Positions 17,729 through 26,361 of a stretch of 63,201 nucleotides of DNA are shown here, piece after piece. How positions within the stretch are numbered: position 1 is the stretch's first letter; every line of letters begins with the position of its first letter. The stretch is from JALYOC01 sp036675345 (lineage in GTDB: Bacteria; Myxococcota; Myxococcia; Myxococcales; Myxococcaceae). The stretch covers positions 1 to 63,201 of the forward strand of contig JAKFFE010000011.1 of the NCBI GenBank assembly GCA_036675345.1. The letters run 5' to 3'. Position numbers and translations under genes: made by a program. The notes beneath the pieces are model-generated. The model did no database searches and was not told where the DNA came from. It saw only the letters and a program-made list of their open reading frames with translations.

Positions 17729-18632
17729 GCTGCCCCCCACGGGCGTCTGCCGACTGGAAGAAAAAGAGCGACTTGGGCTGGCCGGCGCGCCGCCGGGGGC
17801 CTTCGAGTTCGATCACCCCCACCGCCTCGGTGGAGTGGCCGGGGACCACCCGGAAGGCGATCGCGTCGCAGTGCTCGAGGATCAACCGGGTGCCCAGACC
17901 GGCGCCGCCCCCGGAGGTGTCCGGCTGCACCTTGGCGCCGTAGCCCTCCACCGCGCGGACCAGGGGTCCGGTGGTGAGCCGGCCGAACCTGTCGCTGGCC
18001 ACCAGGTAGATCCGCTTGGCGTGGGTACCCACCGAGAAGGTGCAGGCATCCTCGGGAGAGATCTCCGGAGAGCTGTCCCGGCGGGTGGCGTAGCGGGCCA
18101 CCCCGGCCGCATCCACCGGCGCCGCCAGCAGGGCGTTGGCCAGTAGCTCGTGGGTCACATCCGAGGCCAGCTTGGAGACGGTGGCGCTGGCGCCGGCCTC
18201 GGAGGCCAGCGCGCTGGCCGCGTCCGCCGCGGTGCCGATCCCGCCCACCGAGCCGATCTCCAGGTGGATCCACGCGGTGTCCGCCGGATCAAACGGTCTG
18301 CCGGAGACCAGGCTGGAGAGCAACGCCAGCTCCCAGTCCGAGGGTTCCCCCGCCTCCCGCAACGCGCACAGCAACGCGGGCCGACTCCCCTTGAGCAGCC
18401 GCGCATGGGCCGGGCCCAGCTTGCCGTCGAAGAAGGTCACCGTCAGCCGCTCCGGGTCCAGCCCCACCGTTCCGTCCGCCACCAGGGTCAGCTGGAGCGC
18501 GATCGGATTCTCAGAATCCAAGAAGTGGGAGACGCGGTGACGCAGGGCTTCGGGGAGGGAGGGATCAAAATGGAGGAGTGACACCGGCGGGTCCGGAACG
18601 ATCAAGTGATGGGCGGAGAGCGAAGAACTCAT
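17718..18632 (-). CDS. HATPase-domain protein (anti-sigma/RsbW-like histidine-kinase fold)
   Basis: About 304 residues. The C-terminal half has the GHKL ATPase landmarks: THELLANALLAAP as N-box (about residue 155-170), SDRFGRL as the D-x-G box and GGGAGLGTRLI as the G2 box. There is no phosphoacceptor-His dimerisation domain, so it resembles RsbW/SpoIIAB-type protein kinases rather than a sensor kinase. The N-terminal 130 residues are unassigned. It heads a minus-strand run in which the next gene encodes STAS modules, the usual substrates of such kinases. The ATG at 18632 is chosen because protein-like sequence begins there; no good ribosome-binding site is visible, and a GTG at 18680 is possible. 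Confidence 0.65.
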   Translation of the reverse strand: MSSSLSAHHLIVPDPPVSLLHFDPSLPEALRHRVSHFLDSENPIALQLTLVADGTVGLDPERLTVTFFDGKLGPAHARLLKGSRPALLCALREAGEPSDWELALLSSLVSGRPFDPADTAWIHLEIGSVGGIGTAADAASALASEAGASATVSKLASDVTHELLANALLAAPVDAAGVARYATRRDSSPEISPEDACTFSVGTHAKRIYLVASDRFGRLTTGPLVRAVEGYGAKVQPDTSGGGAGLGTRLILEHCDAIAFRVVPGHSTEAVGVIELEGPRRRAGQPKSLFFFQSADARGGQRVR

Positions 18633-18863
18633 GATGGGGACGGCGCAGAGGCTTCCCACTGCGATCGCCGGAGGGCCCACATCTTAGCCACATTGGGAGA
18701 AAACCGAGTGGATCCTGCACGCTTGGGCGGCTGCTCTCCGTCCGGAGCGGAAGGAAAACAGGACAGCCCCGGATCGACCCGAAGGGACGGAGCACGCGAA
18801 AAGGCCGGGACCCGGATGTCGGATCCCAGCCTCGATGAGGAGCGGGGTCGGAAGCGCGCTGGT

Positions 18864-18960
18864 CCCGCTTGGGGGTCGATCGCCCCGGCGGCGGCGCTGA
18901 CCCTGGTCGGAGGCGCAGCTCCCGCTTAGGGGTCGATCACCCCGGCGGCGCCGCTGACCT
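18864..18960. repeat. 57-bp imperfect tandem duplication across a stop codon
   Basis: The block beginning cccgcttgggggtcgatc at 18864 recurs 57 bp later at 18921 as cccgcttaggggtcgatc, with about 40 bases of near identity. The downstream copy holds the last codons and TAA of the nuclease lipoprotein gene. In the other copy the same position reads CAA. The period is 19 codons, so the duplication keeps frame. Apart from this repeat, the 293-bp gap 18633-18925 holds only the presumed promoter of the HATPase operon, which I cannot pinpoint. Confidence 0.75.
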
Positions 18961-21004
18961 GCAGGGTGTAGGGGCTGGTGGCCCCCGAGTAGCCGACCAC
19001 CTTGAGGTAGTAGTCGCCGGGGGCGGCGCCGTAGGAGCCGGTCTCCGGGTTGGCGCTGGTGTAGCCGCGGACCAGGTAGCTGGTGGGATTGGAGACCGGG
19101 TACAGGTACCAGTCCAGGTCCGCGCTGCCCGGCACCGTGACCGAGACGGTGAGGGTCCCCCCCGCCTTGACCGTGACCTTGAACCAGTCCTGGTCGGTGG
19201 TGGTGGAGATGCTGGCGGAGACGTTCTTCCCGTTGCCCAGCGGGCCGTTGGCGGTGGCCGCGGTGTTGTTGGCCTCCGACTCGGCGGAGATTGAAGTCGA
19301 GGGCGGGGTGCCGCCCCCGCCGCCGCTGCCCAGGGCGCTGCCGTCGGCCCGGGTCCCGGGGGAGCGCGGCAGCGGGGAGAGGCTGGAGTGGAGCACGAAC
19401 CCGCCCGCGGCCGAGGCGTCCGGGCTGCGGTTCATCGACACCCCGTCGGTGCCGGAGAGGGAGGAGCCATAGGTGAAGGTGTCGATCACCGTGCCCGCCG
19501 CGTTCTTCAAGGTCACCGTGTCTCCGCTGTTGGAGAGCCCCAGGGTGCCGCTGCTGGCTGGCACCGCGGTGACCCCGGCGGGGATCCCGGCCGAGGTCCC
19601 GTAGACCACCGCCGCCGCGCCCTGGGCCACCGAGGTCCCGGAGGCGAAGGTGTGGCGGACCCCGGTGGAGTCGGAGAGGGTCCACCCGGCCAGGCTGAGC
19701 GAAGCGCCGGTGTCGTTGACCACCTCCACGAACTCGTTGGCCGGATCGCTGCCCACTTCGTTGGCCAGGATCTCATTGAGGAAGATCACCCCGGTCCCGC
19801 CGCCACCGCTTACGGTGACGGTGAAGGTGGCGTTGGAGAGATCGCTGGTGCCGGACGCGAGGTCGGTGACCCGGACCCGGGCGCTGGAGGTGGCGGTGGA
19901 GGGAACGGTCCAGGAGACGCTGCCGGCGGACGCGGCCACGCTGGCGGCGACCACCGACCAGGAGCCGCCGTTGTCCAGCGACGCCTCCACCCGCACCGTG
20001 GAGACGTTGGCCGAGCTCCAGCGCAAGGTCTGGACGCTGCCTCCGGCCCAGCTCTCGCCGCCATTGGGCGAGGTGACGGTGACCGAGGGGGTGACCACCG
20101 CCCCGGAGGGGAGTCCGAAGTCCCGCACCACCGCCATGTGCTGCATGTTGGTGGCGCTGCTGTCGCCAGACAGCGCGGGGGAGAGCTCGCCCAGCGGGCT
20201 GTAGACCCGGGTGTCGATCACCGCGCCGTTGAGGAAGTCGGAGCTGCCGATCTCGGTGACGGTGCGGCGGTTGTGCAGCCCGCTGGAGACCAGCACCCAG
20301 TCGTAGGGCTTGGCGCGCGAGGCGTTGGTGTTGCCGTTGCCGGCGTGGTCCACCGGGAACGGCCCGGTGCTGACCACCACCTGGGAGAGGGTGGAGAGCG
20401 CGGCCTCGGTGCGCGAGCCGGTGTTGAAGTCCCCGCCGATCGCCACGTACGCCCCCGCCGGCACGTTTTGTTGGATGAAGGAGACCAGCGACTGGGCCTC
20501 CAGATTGCGCTCGCTGGCGCTGGCGGTCAGCAGGTGGACGCTGATCGCATACAGGTCCACCTCTCCGGGGAGGTCGATGCGGGCCCAGGCGAAGTCGCGG
20601 TTGGCGACCCGGGGATCGTCCCACTCGCCCGAGGCCAGGATCGGATAGCGGCTGATGATCCCGTTGGGGATCTGCGCCCCGCCCTCCCGGTAGTACTGGA
20701 AGGTGGGGCCAAAGGCGGTGTCCACGAAGCCGCGCAATTCGGCGGGGGTGTTGGAGCCGTAGTTGAACTCCTGGATCATCACGATGTCCGGGTCGGTCCC
20801 CTGGAAGATGCGGGTGCCATGACCGGGGTCGTAGGACTGGTAGTTGCCGCTGCTGATGTTGGCGGCCATCAGCCGGACCCGGACGTCCCCGGCGTTCAGC
20901 TCCATCGCCTGATCGAAGAGCTCTTGCTCCGGGTCGGTCAGCGTCGACTCCGCCCCCCCGCAGGCAAGGGTGAACAGGACGACGGCCAGCAGGCGCGGCA
21001 GCAT
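18926..21004 (-). CDS. Endonuclease/exonuclease/phosphatase-family lipoprotein with lamin-tail and PPC domains
   Basis: About 692 residues. A lipoprotein signal (LLAVVLFTLACGG) is followed by an EEP-fold catalytic domain at about 45-310, with MIQEFNYGSN, GGDFNTGS and NMQHMAVVRDF segments carrying the Glu, Asp-Asn and His expected at the metal site. Then come an Ig-like/Fn-like module (about 320-410), a lamin-tail domain (VIFLNEILANEVGSDPANEF) and a C-terminal pre-peptidase (PPC) domain. It is predicted to be an exported DNase or phosphoesterase on the cell surface. The ATG at 21004 has AGGGAG eight bases upstream. The stop lies inside a 57-bp duplication, so the ancestral product may have been longer. 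Confidence 0.85.
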   Translation of the reverse strand: MLPRLLAVVLFTLACGGAESTLTDPEQELFDQAMELNAGDVRVRLMAANISSGNYQSYDPGHGTRIFQGTDPDIVMIQEFNYGSNTPAELRGFVDTAFGPTFQYYREGGAQIPNGIISRYPILASGEWDDPRVANRDFAWARIDLPGEVDLYAISVHLLTASASERNLEAQSLVSFIQQNVPAGAYVAIGGDFNTGSRTEAALSTLSQVVVSTGPFPVDHAGNGNTNASRAKPYDWVLVSSGLHNRRTVTEIGSSDFLNGAVIDTRVYSPLGELSPALSGDSSATNMQHMAVVRDFGLPSGAVVTPSVTVTSPNGGESWAGGSVQTLRWSSANVSTVRVEASLDNGGSWSVVAASVAASAGSVSWTVPSTATSSARVRVTDLASGTSDLSNATFTVTVSGGGGTGVIFLNEILANEVGSDPANEFVEVVNDTGASLSLAGWTLSDSTGVRHTFASGTSVAQGAAAVVYGTSAGIPAGVTAVPASSGTLGLSNSGDTVTLKNAAGTVIDTFTYGSSLSGTDGVSMNRSPDASAAGGFVLHSSLSPLPRSPGTRADGSALGSGGGGGTPPSTSISAESEANNTAATANGPLGNGKNVSASISTTTDQDWFKVTVKAGGTLTVSVTVPGSADLDWYLYPVSNPTSYLVRGYTSANPETGSYGAAPGDYYLKVVGYSGATSPYTLQVSGAAGVIDP

Positions 21005-21204
21005 CACGGGGGCTCCCTTTGTCCCCCCGGCAAGAAATGGGGGACAACGGCGGGTTGCCAAGGGGACGAGGCCGTTCCGGAATTGTCGCACCGGCGGTGC
21101 AGTTTTGTTTCACCTCCCGGCCACGGAGGCGCCGTGTTGGCGCGCAAGTCACCGGAATCATTGCCTGCATCACGGTTCCGGCGGCGCAGGAGGCAGTGAG
21201 CCGA

Positions 21205-21384
21205 CGCGCGGGCCGGAGGCGGATGGGCCGCTCTGCCTCGCTGACCGGTGGCTGGACTCGGGCGCGGGGGCCGGAGGCGGATGGGCCGCTCTGCCTCGCT
21301 GACCGGTGGCTGGATTCGGGCGCGGGGGCCGGAGGCGGATGGACCGCTTTGCCTCGCCGACCGGTGGCTGGATTCGGGCGCGCG
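21205..21384. repeat. Three tandem copies of a 58-bp repeat
   Basis: Units starting ggccggaggcggatgg at 21211, 21269 and 21327 are nearly identical over 58 bp. The period is not a multiple of three and no gene reads through, so the array is non-coding. It lies in the 606-bp gap (21005-21610) between the divergent nuclease and CNNM genes. Outside the repeats that gap shows only presumptive promoter DNA. The unit shares a CAGCCACCG core (other strand) with the 40-bp array at 58.7 kb. Confidence 0.85.
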
Positions 21385-21610
21385 CACCCACGGGACCGGG
21401 AGGGCCGCTGAGGGAACTTTGTTCCTGGCGACAGTTTACCCCCCTCTTTTGAGCGGAAATCGCCGTGGAACGTGTCCGCCGGAACAAGTTGTCCTCAGCG
21501 CCCTGCAGAGAGCGCCAAGGATCTGAGAGATCCGGGCTGGAGCGGACCGGCTTGGACAGCTGGGCGGGAAGTGACCCACCCGCCCGCCATCTCCGGGTAG
21601 AACCATCCGC

Positions 21611-22930
21611 ATGGCGTCCGAGTTGCTGGTCATCCTCCTGCTCACCCTGGCCAATGGATTGTTCGCCGGGACCGAGATCGCGGTGCTCTCGGTGCGCAAG
21701 ACCCGGCTGCGGGCGCTGGTGGAGGAGGGGAACAAGGGCGCGAAGGCGGTGCAGCACCTGCGCACCCACTCCGAGCGGTTCCTGGCCACCGTCCAGGTGG
21801 GAATCACCGTGGTGGCCGCCACCTCCGCCGCCTTCGGTGGCGCCGCGGTGGCCGAGCGGCTGGAGCCGGCGCTGCGGGAGCTGGGGTTGGGGGAGTCGGC
21901 GCCTTCGGTGGCGCTGACCCTGGTGGTGGCGCTGGTCTCCTTCCTCTCGATCGTGCTGGGGGAGCTGGTGCCCAAGTCGCTGGCCCTGCGCAGCTCGGAG
22001 GCCTACGCGCTGACCATGGGCCGGCCGATGATTGCCCTGGCCTGGCTGATGCGCCCCGCGGTGTGGCTGCTGACCAAGACCTCCAACGCGGTGCTCAAGC
22101 TGTTCGGGGACAAGACCTCCTTCACCGAGTCCCGCCTCTCCCCGGACGAGCTGCAGCAGCTGGTGGAGGAGGCCAGCCGCAGCGGCAGCGTCCACCCGCG
22201 CACCGGGGACATCGCGTCCCGGGCCTTCGACCTGGCGGAGCTGACCGCGGAGGAGGTGATGGTGCCGCGCAACCGGGTGGTCACCCTCCCCCGCCACGCC
22301 AGCTCGGCGGAGATCCAGCGGATCGTGCTCGAGGAGGGACACAGCCGGATGCCGGTGTACGACGGCCAGTCGGACAACATCGTCGGCTACGTGGTGGCCA
22401 AGGATCTGCTGGCGATCGCCCTGGAGAAGGAGCTGGTGGTGCTGGAGGACGCGCTGCGCCCCGCCTACTTCGTGCCGGAGACGATGCGCGCGCTGGACGT
22501 GATGCAGGGGATGCAGCAGCGCCGCACCCTGCTGGCGGTGGCGGTGGACGAGGGCGGCGGGTTCGCCGGGATCCTGACCATGGAGGATCTGGTGGAGGAG
22601 TTGGTGGGGGAGATCTTCAGCGAGCACGAGACCCCGCCGGAGACGATCCGCCCCGAGGGGCAGGGGGTGTACCTGGTGCAGGCCACCTTGCCGTTGCGGG
22701 ACCTGAACCGCGCGCTGGACCTGGCCTTGCCAGAGGACCAGGACTTCACCACCCTCGGTGGGCTGGTCACCTCCCTGTTGGGGAAGATCCCGGAGGCGGG
22801 CGCCAGGCTGGTGGCCGAGGACGGCACCCGGCTGGAGGTGGTGGACGCCTCGCCGCGAAGGGTGAAGCTGGTGCGGGTGCGGCCTCCCCTGCCTGCTCCC
22901 CCGGACGGCGAGGGCTCTTCCGCCGGGTGA
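21611..22930 (+). CDS. CNNM/CorC-family membrane protein (hemolysin-like, CBS pair)
   Basis: This 439-residue protein begins MASELLVILLLTLANGLFAG, the classic start of the DUF21/CNNM transmembrane domain (about 1-200, with TEIAVLSVRKTRLRALVEEG following). It then has two CBS domains (about 215-335, VMVPRNRVVTLPRHAS and ILTMEDLVEELVGEI) and a C-terminal CorC_HlyC transporter-associated domain (about 350-430). Family members are linked to magnesium and cobalt efflux or homeostasis, with CBS domains binding adenine nucleotides. Older names such as hemolysin are historical. It is the first plus-strand gene after the 58-bp repeats, 67 bp upstream of the Ppx/GppA gene. Confidence 0.88.
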   Translation: MASELLVILLLTLANGLFAGTEIAVLSVRKTRLRALVEEGNKGAKAVQHLRTHSERFLATVQVGITVVAATSAAFGGAAVAERLEPALRELGLGESAPSVALTLVVALVSFLSIVLGELVPKSLALRSSEAYALTMGRPMIALAWLMRPAVWLLTKTSNAVLKLFGDKTSFTESRLSPDELQQLVEEASRSGSVHPRTGDIASRAFDLAELTAEEVMVPRNRVVTLPRHASSAEIQRIVLEEGHSRMPVYDGQSDNIVGYVVAKDLLAIALEKELVVLEDALRPAYFVPETMRALDVMQGMQQRRTLLAVAVDEGGGFAGILTMEDLVEELVGEIFSEHETPPETIRPEGQGVYLVQATLPLRDLNRALDLALPEDQDFTTLGGLVTSLLGKIPEAGARLVAEDGTRLEVVDASPRRVKLVRVRPPLPAPPDGEGSSAG

Positions 22931-22997
22931 CCGGGGGAACCCGGAGATGTCACACGGCGTTTGCACCACGGCCTTTCAGGGAGCGCAGCTTGGGCCC

Positions 22998-23927
22998 ATG
23001 ACGACCCAGGCCCTTTCATCGAGGGGGGCGGCCCCCAAGGCGGTGACAATTCGATCCAGCGTCCACCTCGCGGTGGCGGACATCGGCAGCACCGGCGCCC
23101 GCTTCGAGTTGATCGAGCAGCGGCCAGAGGGATTTCACCGCGTGCTGCGGGACAAGGTCCGCCTGGACCTGGGTCCGCGGGTGTTCGCCGGCGGGGGAAT
23201 CGAAGAGGCGGCCGAGCTGCGGCTCTCCCGGCTGATCGAACGGTGGCAGGAGATCTGCCAGCAGATGGGAGCACGCGCCCGGTTCGTGGCCACCAGCGCC
23301 TTTCGCGAGGCGCACAACAGCCAGGCGGTGGTGGACGGAATCCACCGGGCCACCGGGATCCAGCTGGAGCTGCTTTCCGGTGAAGGAGAGGCCCGGCTGA
23401 TTGCCCGCGGCGCGCTCTCCAGCGCCGGCAGCCAGGGAACGGTGGTGGTGATCGACGTCGGGGGCGGGTCCACCGAGGTGGCGGTGGGACGCGACGGTCG
23501 CTGTCTGGAGGCGGTCTCGCTTCCCCTGGGGTCCGCGCGGTTCGGGGACGCCCGGCGGGCACTGCTGACCACCGGGGCGGTGGCGGTGGAGCGGCTGCTG
23601 CAGCGGTCCCTCACCGCCCGCTACGCCCGCGGCGCGACCCGGGCGCTGATCACCTCCGGGACCACCCGGGCACTGCTCCGGTGGGCCGCTCCGGCCAGCT
23701 CCGGGTGTGTGGGCGCCGCCGAGCTCCCGTCCCATCTGCGCCAGCTGCACTCCCTGACCCCCGCGGAGCGGGCGGCGCTGTTCGGCGATCGCGCGCAAAA
23801 GATCGTCCCCGCGGCGCTGATCCTCGCCTCGGTCATCTCCCGGCTGAAGGTCCCGGTCCTCGTCCCCTGCAAGCTGGGACTCCGGCACGGCCTGCTCCTG
23901 GAGCTGGCGGAGCCGGAGGCGAGCTGA
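22998..23927 (+). CDS. Ppx/GppA-family phosphatase
   Basis: About 309 residues of the actin/ASKHA fold. Phosphate-loop motifs are AVADIGSTGARFELI near the start, FVATSAFREAHN, and VVVIDVGGGSTEVAVG at about residue 145. The length matches short Ppx/GppA proteins without the C-terminal HD-like domain. The family cleaves exopolyphosphate or the 5' phosphate of pppGpp, and the two activities cannot be told apart here. The ATG at 22998 places the DIGSTG motif close to the N-terminus as in relatives; an ATG at 22947 adds 17 residues. Confidence 0.85.
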   Translation: MTTQALSSRGAAPKAVTIRSSVHLAVADIGSTGARFELIEQRPEGFHRVLRDKVRLDLGPRVFAGGGIEEAAELRLSRLIERWQEICQQMGARARFVATSAFREAHNSQAVVDGIHRATGIQLELLSGEGEARLIARGALSSAGSQGTVVVIDVGGGSTEVAVGRDGRCLEAVSLPLGSARFGDARRALLTTGAVAVERLLQRSLTARYARGATRALITSGTTRALLRWAAPASSGCVGAAELPSHLRQLHSLTPAERAALFGDRAQKIVPAALILASVISRLKVPVLVPCKLGLRHGLLLELAEPEAS

Positions 23928-23981
23928 TCCGCGAAGACGGCGGCTGGTGGTGGAGCACCCGGCGGGTCCCGCTGCCAACGG

Positions 23982-24296
23982 CTACTTGGCGCCCTTCGCG
24001 ACGAAAGGGTCGGCGACCGAGTGGCAGGCGCGATCACAGTCCGGGAACTCGAGCAGGAAGGCCGCGTTCTCGCGGCAGCGCTCGAGGTCAATCGGCTCTC
24101 GGCCCACGCATTCGGTGCGAAAGGCGGTCAGCGTGGCGCGGAAGAGCTCCGCGCGCTCATCGGGAGCTAGCGCCTCCAGCCGCGACCGGGTGCCAAGGTG
24201 GATCGTGAACCAGACGACCGGAAGCAGCAGCAAGGCGGCAAGGACGAACCGCCGCCAGGAGCGAGGGAGAGACTTCGAATCTGGGTTGGATTCCAT
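23982..24296 (-). CDS. Small single-span membrane protein with CxxxCH motif
   Basis: 104 residues of unrecognised family. A polar N-tail is followed by one transmembrane helix (about 19-37, FVLAALLLLPVVWFTIHLG) and a polar C-terminal domain with Cys residues in TECVG, ERCRENA and the cluster PDCDRACHS. If the N-tail is cytoplasmic, the Cys-rich part faces the periplasm and could form disulfides or bind a metal or haem; CDRACH resembles a CX3CH site. The ATG at 24296 lies 10 bp after the kup stop with GAGG upstream, so it is likely co-transcribed with kup. The function is unknown. Confidence 0.65.
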   Translation of the reverse strand: MESNPDSKSLPRSWRRFVLAALLLLPVVWFTIHLGTRSRLEALAPDERAELFRATLTAFRTECVGREPIDLERCRENAAFLLEFPDCDRACHSVADPFVAKGAK

Positions 24297-24306
24297 GTTC
24301 ACACCC

Positions 24307-26235
24307 TCAGAGCTCCACCTGCGCACCCAACTCCACCACCCGGTTGGGCGGAATCTGGAAGAAGGCGGTGGCGGTCAGTGCATTGCGGGACATCCAGGCG
24401 AACAGGGCCTCGCGCCACAGGGCCATCCCGGGCTCCCGGGTTGGGATCAGCGTCTCCCTTCCCAGGAAGAAGCTGGTCTCCATCATCTTCATCTCGAAGC
24501 CGCGGGCGGCGGCCAGCTTCATGATCTGCAGGATGCTGGGGCTCTCCATGAATCCATAGCGGACGATGATCCGCACGAACCCCTTGGCCAGCGGGAAGAT
24601 CTCCATCCGCTCCGAGTCGGGGAGGTGGGGAACCTCCTCGAAGATCACTGTGAGCAGCACCACCCGCTCGTGGATCACGTTGTTGTGCTTCCAGTTGTGC
24701 ATCAGCGCCGGGGGCGTGCCCTGGGAACTGCCGGTCATGAACACCGCGGTGTTGCGGGCGCGCAGGGGCGGCTGGGCGTCCAGGCTGGCCAGGAAGTATT
24801 CCAGCGGGAAGGATTGCGCCTGGAGCTTGCGCGCCAGGATGGCCCGGCCCCGCTTCCAGGTGGTCATCAGGGTGAACATCACCACTCCGCCCGCGAGAGG
24901 AAACCAGCCGCCGTCCAGGATCTTCAACGCGTTCGCTCCCAGGAACGCCACATCCATGGCCAGCAGGGGAAGCATCACCGCCACCGCCAGCCACGGCTTC
25001 CAGCCCCAGCGCCGCGTCGCCACCACGTAGGCGAGCAGGGTGGTGATCACCATGGTGGCGGTGACCGCGATCCCGTAGGCGGCGGTCAGGTTCCCGGAGG
25101 AGCGGAACGACAGCACGGTGGCAATCACCGAGATCAGGAGCAGCCAGTTCACCGTGGGGACGTAGATCTGCCCCATCTCCCGGGCGGAGGTATGGACCAC
25201 CTTCATGCGGGGGATGAACCCCATCTGGATTGCCTGGTGGGTGATGGAGAAGGCCCCGGAGATCAGCGCCTGGGAGGCGATCACCGCTGCCATGGTGGCC
25301 AGCACCACCAGCGGCCACACCCCCCAGGAGGGCACCATGTGGAAGAACGGGTTCTCACGGGCTTGGGGGTCGGACAGCAGCAGCGCCGCCTGACCGAAGT
25401 AGTTGAGCAACAGGCCGGGCAGGACCACCGCGAACCAGGCGACGCGGATCGGCCGCCGGCCGAAGTGGCCCATGTCGGCGTAGAGCGCCTCGCCGCCAGT
25501 CACCACCAGGAACACGGTGCCGAGGATGACCACCCCGGCCAGCCCGTGCTCCGAGAAGAAGGCCACCGCGTAGTGGGGGCTGACGGCGGCGAGCACCTCG
25601 GGCCGCTTCACCAACTGGACGAGCCCCAGCACCCCCAGGGTGAGGAACCAGAACACCATCACCGGGCCGAACAGCCGGCCCACGCCCGCGGTGCCGCGGC
25701 GCTGGAAGTAGAACAACACCAGCAACGTCGCCACCGAGAGCAGCACGATCCAGCCATCCTCCAGCCCGGGTGCCGCCACCTGCAGTCCTTCCCAGGCCCC
25801 CAGCACGGACACCGCCGGAGTGATGATGCCGTCACCGTAGAGCAGGCCGGCGCCGAACAACCCGAGGGCGACCACCACCGCCCGCTGAATGGGGTTGGCG
25901 GACTTGAGCGACTCCACCGCCAATGCCATCAGCGCCAGGATCCCGCCTTCGCCGCGGTTGTCCGCCCGCAGGATCAGCATCAGGTACTTCACCGACACCA
26001 CCAGCAACAGAGACCAGACGATCAGGGAGAGCACCCCCAGCACGTTCGCGGGCGTCACCTCGCCCAGGGCGTGAGGTCCATGGAAGCAGTCCCGCAGCGC
26101 GTACAGCGGGCTGGTACCGATGTCCCCGTAGACGATGCCCAGGGCGGTCAGCACATAGACGCCCAGTTCCTTGCCCTGGGGAGGAGTTCTTTCGGAGCCT
26201 GGGTGGGGAGGTGGCGCGTGCTCGGTGTCCGGCAT
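24307..26235 (-). CDS. kup: Potassium uptake protein Kup
   Basis: 642 residues, close to the usual Kup/HAK/KT length. The first membrane helix begins LGVYVLTALGIVYGDIGTSP, a hallmark of the family (GVVYGDIGTSPLY), followed by LYALRDCFHG, LILRADNRGEGGILALMAL and about 12 hydrophobic helices to residue 455. A cytoplasmic C-terminal domain follows. Kup is a K+/H+ symporter of the inner membrane. It is divergent from a kdpD-like sensor and kdpE, with only 126 bp between, suggesting that this potassium-sensing pair controls it. The small Cys-rich membrane gene follows directly. Confidence 0.93.
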   Translation of the reverse strand: MPDTEHAPPPHPGSERTPPQGKELGVYVLTALGIVYGDIGTSPLYALRDCFHGPHALGEVTPANVLGVLSLIVWSLLLVVSVKYLMLILRADNRGEGGILALMALAVESLKSANPIQRAVVVALGLFGAGLLYGDGIITPAVSVLGAWEGLQVAAPGLEDGWIVLLSVATLLVLFYFQRRGTAGVGRLFGPVMVFWFLTLGVLGLVQLVKRPEVLAAVSPHYAVAFFSEHGLAGVVILGTVFLVVTGGEALYADMGHFGRRPIRVAWFAVVLPGLLLNYFGQAALLLSDPQARENPFFHMVPSWGVWPLVVLATMAAVIASQALISGAFSITHQAIQMGFIPRMKVVHTSAREMGQIYVPTVNWLLLISVIATVLSFRSSGNLTAAYGIAVTATMVITTLLAYVVATRRWGWKPWLAVAVMLPLLAMDVAFLGANALKILDGGWFPLAGGVVMFTLMTTWKRGRAILARKLQAQSFPLEYFLASLDAQPPLRARNTAVFMTGSSQGTPPALMHNWKHNNVIHERVVLLTVIFEEVPHLPDSERMEIFPLAKGFVRIIVRYGFMESPSILQIMKLAAARGFEMKMMETSFFLGRETLIPTREPGMALWREALFAWMSRNALTATAFFQIPPNRVVELGAQVEL

Positions 26236-26361
26236 GGGGTGGATGTAGCGCCCTCCACCTCAGGGCGGCGCAAGTTCGGTCCGGGTCGGCATCAAGAAAG
26301 CATCAAGGCGGAGCGGGCTCGGTGCTCCTGGCGCGGAAAGGAGATATCGCTGGGCTTGTTC
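26236..26361. promoter_or_regulatory. Shared kup/kdpDE promoter region with 11-bp-spaced direct repeat
   Basis: GCATCAAG occurs at 26289-26296 and again at 26300-26307, an 11-bp period that puts both copies on the same face of the helix. OmpR-family regulators such as KdpE commonly bind direct repeats of this spacing, so this is a candidate operator serving one or both genes. No clear -35/-10 pair was identified. AAAGGAG at 26337-26343 is a strong ribosome-binding site for the sensor gene. Confidence 0.45.

Noticed and set aside
8878..18925. Hidden RiPP precursor or NRPS gene beside the LanB-like operon
   Set aside because: Intergenic gaps inside the operon are under 25 bp and no adenylation, condensation or carrier motif is present; the partner may be encoded elsewhere.
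18816..18929. 37-residue plus-strand peptide as a possible LanB precursor
   Set aside because: It lies on the opposite strand from the operon, overlaps the duplicated 3' end of another gene, and shows no leader/core organisation or Cys-, Ser- or Thr-rich core.
23947..26361. Upstream extension of the KdpD-like frame through the kup gene
   Set aside because: This part of the frame is antisense to kup and has His/Gln-rich non-protein-like composition; a strong ribosome-binding site lies at 26337.
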